DNA from: Coptis chinensis | Lineage: Eukaryota; Streptophyta; Magnoliopsida; Ranunculales; Ranunculaceae | DNA length: 64,000 nucleotides | Direction of reading: 5' to 3' | Assembly: GCA_015680905.1 (NCBI GenBank) | Contig: CM027383.1 | Coordinates: forward strand, 40,050,501 to 40,114,500 | Shown here: piece after piece, positions 24,429 to 35,554 of the stretch | How the letters are laid out: each line of letters begins with the position of its first letter | Position numbering within the stretch: position 1 is the first letter of the stretch | Notes under the pieces: model-generated | What the model was told of the DNA's origin: nothing | What the model saw: only the letters and a program-made list of their open reading frames with translations | Database searches by the model: none | Position numbers and translations under genes: made by a program

Positions 24429-27400
24429 TCAGGGGCTAACAACCTCTTCCACCGTCCGATGCAGGAGCTCCAGAAGATTTGCAGCTTTCCTCTTAGCACG
24501 GTCAGTGCCATTCTCTGACAAATCCTTCAGAGCTTCTTCCACCCCACATTCTTTTGAAGTCTTAAGATGCTTCCCATCAGCTGTACACAGTGACCACAAC
24601 ACAGCCGCAGCGTTCTCACGGTTGCGTGGTGATCCAGTCCTCATTACCTCCACCAAAACAGGGGTGGGCTCAGCTTGACCAATTGCCACCCTACCTTCTT
24701 GATGGCTTGCAAGGATTGCGAGTATTGCAAGTGCCTCATCTACCATTCCACCAGCAGCATCTGTAAGCAGCCTCATCAATGGCACAACAATTCCAGCTCT
24801 GACAGCTCTTACTTTGTTCCCTTGATAGATTGAAAGGTTAAATATGGCAGTGGCAGCATCCTTCTTCCCTCTAGGGCTGCCATGGCACAGAAGGTCAATA
24901 AGAGCCGGAATAGCTCCTGCTGCTCCTATAGCCACCTTGTTTTCATCTATGACAGACAAACTAAAAAGGGTTGCAGCTGCATTCTCTCTCGCTTCCATGC
25001 TGCCATTCTTAAGCACATCCACTATATCCGGTATTGCTCCCGCGTTAACGATACTTACCTTGTTAGTCTCATTTATGGAGAGGTTGAGAAGAGCTGTGAC
25101 TGCATGCTCCTGAGTCCTAGAATCAGGGGAAGACAATAATTCTACAAGCAGGGGAATGGCTCCGGCTTCCGCAATGCATACCCTATTATCACCATTTCTT
25201 TTAGCCAACAAACGGAGCTCACCAGCAGCTGCTCTCTGATCTTCCGGGTCTCTATTTGACAACTTCAGTAACAGTGCATCAATTGCTGCCCGATCGCAGT
25301 CTGAAACAGATGTACTTGACTTCCAGTTTTTGCACTCCCCCTGCTTCTTTGGCAGCTCAACGCCATTGCTTTCACACCATTGAGATATTAGACTTTTCAG
25401 AACATAATTTGGGGTGAGAGCAGTGTGTACCAAAGTTTGCTGTGTCTTAGGACAAGTTCTGTGCCCTGCATCAAGCCATTTCTGGATACAAGACCTCTCA
25501 TACGTCTGAAAAGGGCAAAGAATATAGAAAATACTAGAATCCCAATCGGAAAATGATTGCCAAACATCACAAATGAAAGGTAAGGGATATGGGAGATTAA
25601 ACCTGTCCAGTAGAGACAATCACAGGATCTTTCATCAGTTCAAGAGAGATTGGGCACCGAAAATCATCTGGAATGACAGGAGATCGGTGTTTGAAAAAGA
25701 TTTCCCCTTCAGAAGTGTCTGCATCAGGGTTTTCTGTGAGAACGGAATCTTTTAGCTTCTTAAGCAAGGCCGACATGTCCTCAAGACAGTCCCCAGGATC
25801 TCCACCACAGGAGAGCACCATTTCATGCAAAGAAAGAGACTCTTTCTTGAGATCGTTAATGGTCCTGAGCTGAAGCTTCTCCGATAGTCTTATTAAAATG
25901 GCCGGGTCGGGCTCTTTTTCTCTCTGTGCAGTTGACAAATCCATATGCAGTTGTACATCTGGCGAGTCTATTCTGTCTTTTGCCCTTCTGAACTGAGCAT
26001 GCACAAGTTCAATCTGAAAAAAAGACAAAAGAAGATGTACTCTGCACTTTACCTTCTGATCTTGTAGTGTTTAGAAGCAAAAATCATACATCCTATTTAC
26101 ATAGAAAAGAGAACCATGAAAACCACAGCTTCTGTAGCAAAGCTATATGAAGCAGGAGTTTTAGAAAGATTAACCCAAATCCTAGATGAATGAAAGTTAG
26201 TCATGGCCAGACCAGGTCACTTGATCAACTTTGCTAACGGTACCTGTTCTTGAACTTCTTCTGATATATCAAGCTTTTCAAAGGAAATGTCGCTCAATGC
26301 CTTCTCAATTTGTTCTGTCACCTCATGAAACTCTTTTGCAAAATCTTCCCATTGCAGAGCCTGGGAAAGATTATTCATTATTTCAAAAGTTGGTCAAAAG
26401 AACCAGTATTTCATCATTTTTAATTGAAAATAGGAAAAATACCTCTAAAAATGCATTCACCAAGACTAAAGTAATAATAGAGGCTTCCACGTTTAATAAG
26501 ATAAAGAAACGGTTGGATGAAGAAAGTATCATTATTCATAGTCATACTTATCAGGCAAGGAGACTGTCTCTACTTTTCAACTTATGAAAGGACAATTGTT
26601 CCATTAGAGTTCTCCCATTACCTTTCCTATGACCACATGTTTCTTTCCAGTCAAAATTATTTTTCAGGTGGAGAACAATTCGCATGCATGCTCATATTTG
26701 CTGAAATTAAACTAAATAATTGGCTTTCCATGGGATTTTTTCCCATATTCAAACACCACAAGTCCACAAACTCATAGCAGTGAGAGTAAATCAAGAAAAT
26801 ATTCTATTCCTCTATGCCAATAAAAAAGATAATCCCATTGTCGCATTATGTGATTGTGGTTCTAGCAATTCATTTGATATTCTAGTGCTTCAACCGCATT
26901 GAACCATTAAAACAATTTTCGTTCTTCCATTTTCTTTTTATCTTACTATTATTCCCACAATCTAATGATCACTTAAATTGACCTTCATCATGCAATACAA
27001 TTCAATTTCAGTAATATCACAAACAAGACCCAATTCAATTAAGCTAAAAATTGAGCTTAAAATCACAATCATTTAACCAACAACATAATCAAACAAGTAA
27101 TAAAAATCAAAACTTGAACGAAAAACAAAACACCCAAACACTAAAAAAACATTACCTGATAAAGCTTACTCCCATCATTAACAGATTTCAGTAGTTCATT
27201 AGCAGAATCCAAAGCAGCTTTCAATTCCTCAAAACCTTTAATAACATCTTCATCACTAATAACTTTATCACTATCTTTCAATTCTTCAAAAAGTGGACTT
27301 AACAGCTTAACTCTTCTTGTTAAATTACTATAAAGCTTCTTTGATGTATTTCTGCACTCTGGAAATCCATAAAACTTTTTCACTGTTTCAAGTAATTGTA

Positions 27401-27431
27401 TTACCAACTCTTTTGATGATTCTTCCATCAC
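24429..27431 (-). CDS. PUB14-like: U-box/ARM-repeat E3 ubiquitin ligase, PUB13/PUB14-like
   Basis: Plant U-box E3 ligase: it recruits an E2 and ubiquitinates targets, with relatives acting in immunity, cell death and flowering. Four exons join in frame at clean GT-AG sites: 27431-27156, 26360-26244, 26013-25603 and 25505-24429, giving 626 residues, close to the roughly 630 of PUB14. Residues 1-131 form the U-box N-terminal domain (start [20 protein letters not shown]). The U-box (about 246-319) reads [39 protein letters not shown] and [20 protein letters not shown], and is split by the last intron. ARM repeats fill about 345-620 (for example [40 protein letters not shown]). No lesion is seen, so it is probably functional. 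The ATG at 27431 is supported by family alignment of the N-terminus. PUB13 is the main alternative orthologue. Confidence 0.95.
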
Positions 27432-27550
27432 TTTTTCACCAAAATCTCAATAGCCCAAACCTTGATGAAATGATGGCTTGAATGGAAACTTGAGGATGGG
27501 AAAAAATGGTGTTTTGGACCAAGACTGGGTTTTGAGTCTTCATTCTTTGT

Positions 27551-27579
27551 TTGACCACGCTGTCCTTGCGCGTTTTATA
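27551..27579 (-). promoter_or_regulatory. Probable core promoter of the PUB gene: TATA box and W-box
   Basis: On the gene's strand a TATAAAA lies at 27579-27573, about 140 bp upstream of the ATG, a reasonable distance for a TATA box with a short leader. A WRKY W-box core (TTGACC on the plus strand, 27551-27556) lies just downstream. Both were found by inspection only. Confidence 0.4.
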
Positions 27580-28002
27580 GTGATATTTTATAACAGTAAA
27601 GTTTATAGTTAGTTGAGTGAGGGTAGTTTCGTACTTTTATTGATTTTTTTGTGGACTTGTCAAGTAAATTAATTTCAAACCCGTCCTACAAACGGGTACC
27701 ATTATATTAAATTATTCTAAAAAATATTTGAACTATGTAGATAGATCTATTTATAAGATATGAATATTACATTGGTCACTCATCCAAATTTCTTGCAACA
27801 TGAAAACCACACTCCATAAAATAATAATAATAATAATAATAACGCAATTTTATAAAAACCCTTCGAGTTCTTTTTGTTATTTAATAATAGAAGTTTTTGT
27901 GAGAATGTCCAATGAGGTGAAATTCATGTTGAATATACTTGAATAGCAACTCATTCCCAATCATATACTTGTCGAGACATTTCTACTACACATAAAACAA
28001 CG

Positions 28003-30158
28003 ATGTTTTGAGGTTAGTTCAATGCATTAGCATTTAATTTCTGATTTTCCGTTAAATATATTTTGAGATCAGTTTATTGCATTTGTATCCAGTTTTTTAT
28101 TTTATGTTAATTCATCTTTAAGGTTAGTTCAATGCAATTACATCCAGTTTCTTATTTCCTGTTTTTCAATTTTTGTTAATTATTCTTTGAGGTTAGTTCT
28201 ATGAATTTGCACTTAGTTTTGGATTGCGTTAATAACTCTATGAGGTTAGATTAATGCATTTGCATCCAGTTTCCTATTTCAAGTTAATTATCATTTGAGT
28301 TTAATTAGTTCAATGCATTTACATCCAGTTTTCGATTTCCCATTAATTATTTTTTAGGTTAGTTCAATGCATTTGCATCTAATTTTCGATTTCCAGTTAA
28401 TTATTCTTTGAGATTAGTTCCATGCATTGGCATCCTGTTTCCGATTTGTCGTTAATTGTTCCTTAAGGTTAGTTCCATTCATTTGCATCCAATTTCTAAT
28501 TTCCTGTTAATTATTCTTTAAAATTAGTTTCTTACAGTTGCATCCAGTTTTCAATTTTCCGTTAATTGTTCTTTGAGGTTAGTTTGATGCAGTTGCATCC
28601 ACTTTCTGATTTTATGTTAATTTTTCTTTGGGGTTAGTTTGATGCATGCAGTTTCATGTTGTTTCCGATTACCCATTAATTAATCTTTGAGGTTAGTTTG
28701 ATGTATTTGTATCCAGTTTCCGAGTTCCCGTTAATTATTTTTTGAGGTTTGTTGAATGCATTTAATTGCATCCAGTTTCCGTTTGTTTGTCAATTATTCT
28801 TGGAGGTTAATTAGTTCAATGCACTTGTATCCAGTTCCTGGTTTCCTATTAATTATTCTTTGAGATTAGTTCATTGCAGTGTTACATCCAGTTTTCGATT
28901 TCTCGTTAATTATTCTATGAGGTTAGTTCATTGCAGTGCTACATCAAGTTTCCGATTTACCGTTAATTATTCTATGAGGTTAGTTCATTACATTTGCATC
29001 CAGTTTTCAATTTTCATCCCACTAATTATTTTTTAAGGTTAGCTCAATGCATTTGTATCAAGTTTCTGATTTTCCGTTAATTATTCTTTGAGGTTAGTCG
29101 ATGCATTTGCATCCGGTTTTCGATTTTCCATTAATTATTCTTTGAGGCTAGTTAGCTGGATTTGCATCCAGTTTCCGATGTCATGTTAATTATTCTTTGG
29201 TTCAGTGCAGTTGCATCCAGTTTCTAATTTTCCGTTAATTATTCTTTGAGGTTAGTTAAATTCATTTGGATCCAATTTCCAATTTCACGTCAATTATTCT
29301 TTGAGGATAGTTTGATGCATTTGCATCCAATTTTTTATTTCCTGTTAATTATTTCTTTGAGGTTAGTTTATGCAGTTGCATCTAGTTTTTTTATTTTTCG
29401 TTGATTATTCTTTGAGGTTAGTTCAATGTATTTTTATCCAGTTTTTTATTTCTCGTTAACTTTTCTTTGGCATTAGTTCAATACAATTGCATCCAGTTTC
29501 CAATTTTTCACTAATTATTCTTTGAGGTTAGTTCGATGCATTTACATCAAATTTTGGATTTCCTGTTAATTATTCTTTTAGGTTAGTTCAATGCAATGTT
29601 TCATCTAATTTCCAATTTCCCGTTAACTATTCTTTGAGATTTTTTCAATGTATTTGCATCAAGTTTCCAATTTCCCATTAATATTCTTTGATGTTGGCTG
29701 TTTCAATGCATTTGCATCCAATTTTCCGATTTTGCATTAATAACTCTTTGAGATTAGTTCGATGCATTTACATCCAGTCTCCTATTTCCAGTTACCCTTT
29801 AATTATTCTTTGAGGTTAGTTCATTGCAGTGTTGCATCCAGTCTCTGATTTTCCGTTAATTATTCTTTGAGGTTAGTTTGATGCACTTACATACATTTTC
29901 CGGTTACCCATTAATTTTTCTTTGAGGTTTTATGCAGTGTTGCATCCATTTTCCTATTTCCCGTTAATTATTCTGAGTTAGTTCAATGTAGTGTTGCATC
30001 TATTTTCCAATTTCTCTTTAATTATTCTTTGAGGTTAGTTCAATGTTGTTGCATCCAACTTGATATTTCTCATTATTATCCTATTTCCCGTTAATTATTT
30101 TTTGGGGTTGGTTCAATGCATTTGTGTCCAGTTTCTGATTTCCTGATAATTATCAAAG
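28003..30158. repeat. Minisatellite, about 38 units of about 56 bp
   Basis: I counted about 38 consecutive diverged units. A typical unit contains TTAATTATTCTTTGAGGTTA, then GTTCAATGCATTTGCATCC and AGTTTCCGATTTCCCG. Unit length varies between about 49 and 73 bp through indels. Every unit keeps the order GAGGTTAG, ATGCATTTGCATCCAG, GTTAATTATTC. Spacers are not unique and the repeat is not palindromic, so this is a minisatellite rather than a CRISPR-like array. No coding role is seen. Confidence 0.97.
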
Positions 30159-30576
30159 TTAGTGTGTAATACCAACTTCTATTTATCATTATGTACAATC
30201 CTCAAAGCAGATAATAAGAATGTTCATCGTTTGTTAATTCATGTTAGCACGTAAAGAGCATGAACACTGATATGTTTATTGATTCAATGACCCTTTTTCC
30301 AAAAAACTCAGGTACTCCTCTTCATGGTTTAATATTTGAAAACCATTAGAGACAAATGTGGAATGTGGTCCGTGATAGAAGGCAAATAAATACTTAATTT
30401 ACTAATAGTGCAATTACAAAAAAAATCACTCTTAAAAACATGAAAATTTCAAAACAAACCTGTGATAAAAATTTCAATTTTGTTCTAAGAAAGAAATCTA
30501 TTAATTAGAAGAAAGAGTCGAATTAACACTGAATCACAGCATCACTCTATATTATAAATGAATTCAGATTGCAACA
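30159..30576. other. Spacer between minisatellite and NPH3 fragment
   Basis: AT-rich, non-coding as far as I can see. It lies inside element C. Confidence 0.5.
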
Positions 30577-30861
30577 CTAACAAAAACAAAAAGTTGGATA
30601 AGTTGCCTTTAAATATATATCAGCTGCTCTGTAGAGTCCATCATCAATAACTCGGGCATAGTCAAGCAAGATTTTAATGATAGCAATGAATTTTCGTAGA
30701 TCTAGATATGGATCAGGCGTAATTTCCACTAGATAAGAATCAATGAGTCGTCCAACCTTCAGGACTAAGCCATGACTTGGAGAACCAAGACCTTCAAATT
30801 CATACCCAAAATGTGATGCTTTTTTAGATTCTTTGTATTCGATTTGTTGCAAAGAAACCAA
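30577..30861 (-). pseudogene. NPH3-domain (BTB/POZ-NPH3) gene fragment
   Basis: A short fragment of the NPH3 domain of the plant NRL family, in which NPH3 is a phototropism signalling adaptor and substrate adaptor for CUL3 ligases. Diagnostic residues: VGRLIDSYLVEITPDPYLDL, then KFIAIIKILLDYARVIDDGL and YRAADIYLKATYP. The family form is DGLYRAIDIYLKAHP. The BTB domain and the rest of NPH3 are absent and the frame stops just after. It lies inside Helitron-like element C, so capture by that element is the simplest explanation. Confidence 0.75.
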
Positions 30862-32850
30862 GTGCTAAGAAATCCTTCATTTTATAATTGTAAGTGAGAC
30901 AAAAGTACTAATGAAGTAGCTTAAGGCTAACAAAAATATAGTAAAGCAATGCATGTGAAAGAAAATCAGCATTATATTATATTAATAGCACACCTGAATC
31001 TAAGAACATACACAACAACCAGGTTAGAAAATCAATCAAACGTACCCAACTGGGTTGAAAAACGCAGTACAGATTGCTTTAACTTTAAGATACATTAAAC
31101 ATTAACTTGTGAACCGAAAAATCGGGGAAACCGACTCCCACAAAATTTAAGAAATATCAAATATGAATTGTGTTGTGTGCCTGAACTTCAATTTTAAGAA
31201 AATAAATCCATATGAGCATATTACTCAACTATTATGGTACATGATCATGGAACCTTTTGGTTTCCCTAAAGTATCTATATTATCATGTAGGTTTATATTA
31301 TTTTAAAGTATGCATTTGAAGAATGGTAGTCTGAATGGAACAAATGTTCTAGCATAAACATATGTACACAATAAAATTAGTGCGACCAAAAAATTTAGAA
31401 GTACAGTTTCAAGTTTTGAATATATAGTCCAAAAACTTCACAAAACACAACCTAACTCAGTTATATCGTATTAGATTTGTGAGGTTTACTTATTATTATT
31501 ATTATTATATATATATACAGCCCGGCTCCTAAAAGGACCTTAAATAAGTATCAAATCTAAAACACCCACAACTTCACCTACAAAATGATATAAACCCTAA
31601 TCTTTTGTGCATATGATCTACTAACCATAAATAACATCTCTACAAAATATATATATATAGCAAAACATACCCTAAAAAATAAAAAAAATCTCATTTAGTC
31701 TACTAACTCACCTTCTGTTGAAAAATCTCCTATTTGTGTTTCCATGTAAGAATCTCCTATTTCTGGTAGCGCCACTAACACTTCCTGAGAAATTTATCTA
31801 CTCCAAAATGTCATCGGCATGCAAACTACTAACACACAAACTTTAAACATGTACAAAGTAATTCATTCTCACTTGAGTACACTACTAACACCAAGAACCC
31901 CATTCAAAATTTAAACAACGATCATGAACTTATCAGATTATGCAAATATAACCAAATAACAACCATGATAGTAAGTTTGGATGACTTCAACTTCTAAAGA
32001 TATTATGGATAGAATCATTGATGTCTACCCATGCACGAATTGGTCTAGAAATGCTCTTAGGAAATTAAGAGTGAAGAATAAAAAAATAACAACAACATAT
32101 TGAAACAAATAAAAACAATATAGAATATGAGGAAAAAAACACTTGGTTATCAGATCCATCAATAAGTAACTACATTTACATATTTAGGATGCACTGAAAT
32201 CTTATTATTATATCAAAAGAAGTTTATCCGTTAGCATGGATATGGGGCATGCTAATAACTATAGAAAAAGGAAATATAAGTCTTAAACACATTATATAAA
32301 ATACAGCTAGTAGATGAGGATTAGGTGAGTGAAAATAGTTACTTGAAAAAATTTATTGATAAAGAATTGCTCATATGAAAGAGAAGTTTAAAGCTCCGAA
32401 ACTATACATGTAAGGTTTAAAGCTTTAGATCCACTTACTAACGTTCTTATAGAACATACTAAAATATGTGAATAGTATATAGATAGTGACGACTAAAATA
32501 AATAACTTAACCTTCTCCCTAGATGAGGAAGTAGACTGAGTTGATAAACAATTAGGGTTGGTATATATACCTAAAATGCATGGTTTGTCAATCTCAGAAG
32601 TCACAGTCAAACGTACTAATGTTAGACTTGCATTACCTTCTCTCTTAACACTCCAAACTTTATGGTAAATACAAATCAAAAGAAAGAAGATTTTTGAAAT
32701 CAGCACATACTGGGGAGGTGTAAATTGAAGAACTCGAGAATATATGATACTTAGAAGTTCAAGAATTGGGACTTTTAGTTCCTATTTAGTTTTTTTCTCA
32801 CAGCTTGTTTCTCTAGCTTTTTTATCAACAATTTTTTTCTCCTGATTTGA
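30862..32850. other. Unassigned interior of element C
   Basis: AT-rich sequence with no recognisable gene. It includes an ATT/AT microsatellite around 31493-31516. Confidence 0.5.
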
Positions 32851-33247
32851 ATAGAGTCTCTCCTGTAATCTTTATTATTCTTTGTTTGAATGTGTATAGA
32901 TTAGGAATAGAAAACATAATTAATTAGGACTCTTGAAGAAGAGAGTCTCTTCTGTAATCCTTATTATTTTTTGTTTGGATGTGTATAGATTAGGAAATAT
33001 GAAACATAATTAATTAGGACTCTTGAAAATAGATTTAGTTTTCCTATTTTTTTTAATCCCCCTGGTTACGTGGACAGCCCCAATAAGCCCGAAAAGAGAC
33101 TGCTTTAAGACTATTGAAAATAGATTTAGTATATAAAGAAAACATAATTAATTGGGACTCTTACTTACTATTTTTTTTCCTATTTTTTCTTAATCCCCCT
33201 GCTTACGTGGACAACCCCAATGAACCTGAAAAGGGACTGCTATTATA
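32850..33247. repeat. Nested duplications at the 5' end of element C
   Basis: Two adjacent copies of about 90 bp (about 32852-32943 and 32944-33030) share GTGTATAGATTAGGAA and AACATAATTAATTAGGACTC. Closer to the end, a roughly 65-bp terminal block occurs twice (about 33040-33106 and 33179-33247). Each copy contains CCTATTTTTT, then TTAATCCCCCTG, TTACGTGGACA and GAAAAG(A/G)GACTGCT. Confidence 0.85.
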
Positions 33248-33851
33248 TATACTAGTTTTCGAACCCGTTCTATGAACGGGGGCCGTTATATTAAATTATT
33301 ATAAAAATTATAATACCTATGTGGATCTATGAGGTATAAATATTATATTGGTTTTTACTTTATTTTGTATGTGTGTTGTTCTTTGTCTTTTCCAGTTCGT
33401 TTGTGTAAGTGTTATCCACATATTCTATGTAGAGGTATGAGATATGCATATTATATTTTATTTTGAGCTATGAGATATGAATATTATATTGGGTTTCACA
33501 ATATTTTTGATGTGATTCCTATGAATATCATTAATTAGTATATCTCGTTGTCACGTTAGATAATGATACTTGGCTACACTATTAATAAATTATGATTGAG
33601 CATTTAGTAATGGTTTCTTGCTTTCTATGAAAAAAAAGTTAATTTTTTCAAGTTTACATCCATTATCAGCTATATTTTGTGTGTTTATGTAAATCAATTG
33701 AGAAATAATTGATTATGGACAGAGTAGAGGTGTCAATTAAAGGTGGGCGAAAACTGTAGGATTTGAGGAGAGAAGTTATTATGGGTTGTATTATCCCACA
33801 ACTATTTCGTTGTACATAGAACTTGTTGTTGATTGGAAATGATGCTATTTT

Positions 33852-34145
33852 TCAGTTTTTCAATGTAAATGGTGTAAATTTATAAAATTTTGTAATGGCT
33901 GAAAGTAATAGCAATGAACAGCAGTTGCACAGAAGAAATTTTATCAATGCATCTCTGTTGCTATTTATAATTATGTAATAGCTAGAGTCCTTCGTGTATA
34001 ACAAATGATATTGGACCACTTCCATGCAATACACGATCGGATTAACACCAAGACTTGTAAAAGCATTACACGCATTGTATGACCGAATGTGCTCACTTAA
34101 ATGACCCCGCGGTGGTTTACCCTCAAAAATTTGGGCTTCATTCAA
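33852..34145 (-). pseudogene. Helitron RepHel N-terminal fragment
   Basis: Minus-strand residues NEAQIFEGKPPRGHLSEHIR, then SYNACNAFTSLGVNPIVY, match the IRxYNxAFAFTSLGV segment near the N-terminus of plant Helitron RepHel proteins. In an intact protein this lies before the Helitron_like_N core. Here it lies downstream of that core (34995-35552) in the direction of reading, so the gene has been rearranged or two copies contributed. Confidence 0.65.
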
Positions 34146-34167
34146 CTGGAGGGTTACACCAGTTTGG

Positions 34168-34518
34168 CTATGACGCCTGCGAGAAAGTTGCCCTCTCTAA
34201 AAATCGAGGTGAACGAAATAGACTGAATTTTGGTACAACTATTCCTCCATCTCGCTGCAAGTCCCATGGCACTCTCCCACTAATGTAGGCTTTGATTGCC
34301 GGTTCAGAATCAGATTCAACCCATAACCGAAACCATCCCTTACTAATAGCCAGCTCTATGCCTTCAATGATAGCCCGACATTCAGCCCTAAAGTTGGATC
34401 CAATCCCGATATTCTTGCATAAAGACAGCTTTAAAAACACCTTCCGAATCTCACGAATAACCCCAATACCGACGGTCCTGGATTGCCAAAGGCAAAGACC
34501 GCCGGTATTTAACTTCAT
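34168..34518 (-). pseudogene. LINE-type RNase H domain fragment
   Basis: Minus-strand ORF with NFRAECRAIIEGIELAISKG, then WFRLWVESDSEPAIKAY, followed by GRVPWDLQ. This is the RNase H domain (RVT_3-type) found at the C-terminus of plant LINEs. The N-terminal beta-strand part LNTGGLCLWQSRTVGIGVIR is degraded; the usual form is LNTDGSS. It separates two RepHel pieces, so it entered Helitron B as a fragment or an insertion. Confidence 0.7.
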
Positions 34519-34994
34519 AACAGCTTTGCCTCGGTGGCACCCATGAACATTGCTTTGTTGTGGGCATCTCTCACCTGCTTATTAAGTTCCATGCTCGCAT
34601 TGTAGCCACATCCCCTTAAAGAATTGTTGCTTGCTTTCGACACCAATGAAAAACTACTAAATGAAACTTGTTCAATACTACTTATTTTGGTTTGCATGGA
34701 TATGCAAGAGTTGTAGAGTGGCAATGGAATTGCAAATATAGTCTTGGTTACATTATAAGTTACTTCTTGAGGTGACCTATCAAGAATCGCCATGTATATA
34801 GTATTAACAACAATATAAAAGTGTTTTGACTCAATGTTACATTTGTATGTCATATTATTCCATGCACACATTACCTGAGGAGAAGTGGGATTAGATAATA
34901 GGTACTACATGGAGACACATTTTGCAGGTTTTTCCTCTACGTCAATTTATAGTCTTACCAACACATTCTTTGATCTTCTATATATGTATAACCA
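34519..34994. other. Unassigned interior of Helitron B
   Basis: Open on the minus strand for 118 codons (34515-34871) but without a recognisable motif. Confidence 0.35.
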
Positions 34995-35552
34995 TCAACA
35001 ATGACTGTTTGACGTAAACGTCCACGCACCTATCCAAAGTAATCGACCTTCTAGTGTCCTTCTTTGTAGTCTAAAAGCCCAATATTGTCTCATACTAACC
35101 GTATCTCTTTTATGATCGTTTATATTAAAAACTCTTTCATTTTCCTCACTATTAGGAAATCTTCTATAAGGAATCCAAGGTCTATAGCCATCTTCACCAC
35201 GGGGAAACATTAAAGGATATTGCAAAGCCATGAATTTAGGATGCAATTCATTTATTCTCTCCAAACCTCCAACAATTATGTCCCTAAAATCATTAACATT
35301 AAATCCATCCCCTTTAATTAAAGTTGCAACTTCATTGCCAGTTGGCAGATTGTATTGTCTTCCATCACTCTGCCGAGAATTAATAAGTCTTAGGCAGACA
35401 TCAATCATTTCATCTTCTTTAAATATGTCTCTAGCCATCCTAAAAGACTGTACAACTTTATTGTGTTGATCAAACATTTTGATCAATCCATCAACAATTG
35501 CAGGATCAGGAAGTTCATTATATTCATTGAATATTTGCATCCTATTCTTCAA
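34995..35552 (-). pseudogene. Helitron RepHel, Helitron_like_N domain fragment
   Basis: A 185-codon open stretch matches the Helitron helicase-like N-terminal domain. It contains KMFDQHNKVVQSFRMARDIF, then VCLRLINSRQSDGRQYNLPT, NEVATLIKGDGFNVNDFRDI, RINELHPKFMALQYPLMFPR and GEDGYRPWIPYRRFPNSEEN, ending SMRQYWAFRLQRR. After that the sequence jumps to EGRLLWIGAW, skipping family residues, and stops. The HUH Rep nuclease and the Pif1-type helicase are missing from the window. Confidence 0.9.
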
Positions 35553-35554
35553 TT

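Larger units (their letters stand above)
27669..33251 (-). mobile_element. Helitron-like non-autonomous element C
   Basis: At the left (3') end a hairpin ACCCGT/ACGGGT (27679-27697) is followed on the minus strand by TTTGAAATTAAT. This aligns with the clear terminus of element B at 33252-33280, and the next 90 bp inward are also alike (TTATATTAAATTATT, then GATATGAATATTA). The 3' CTAG itself has decayed. The right (5') end (to 33251) reads on the minus strand TATATATAATAGCAGTCCC, then GTCCACGTAAGCA, and matches the 5' end of B at 43340-43558. The element carries a large minisatellite and an NPH3 fragment but no RepHel gene, as is typical of non-autonomous Helitrons. Confidence 0.6.

Noticed and set aside
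24064-24678. 204-codon plus-strand ORF
   Set aside because: Its second half is antisense to the conserved ARM-repeat exon of the PUB gene and its first half lies in the 3' flank; the residues show no domain.
28003-30158. CRISPR-like array
   Set aside because: Repeats have no unique spacers, are diverged along their whole length and sit in a plant Helitron-like element; it is a minisatellite.
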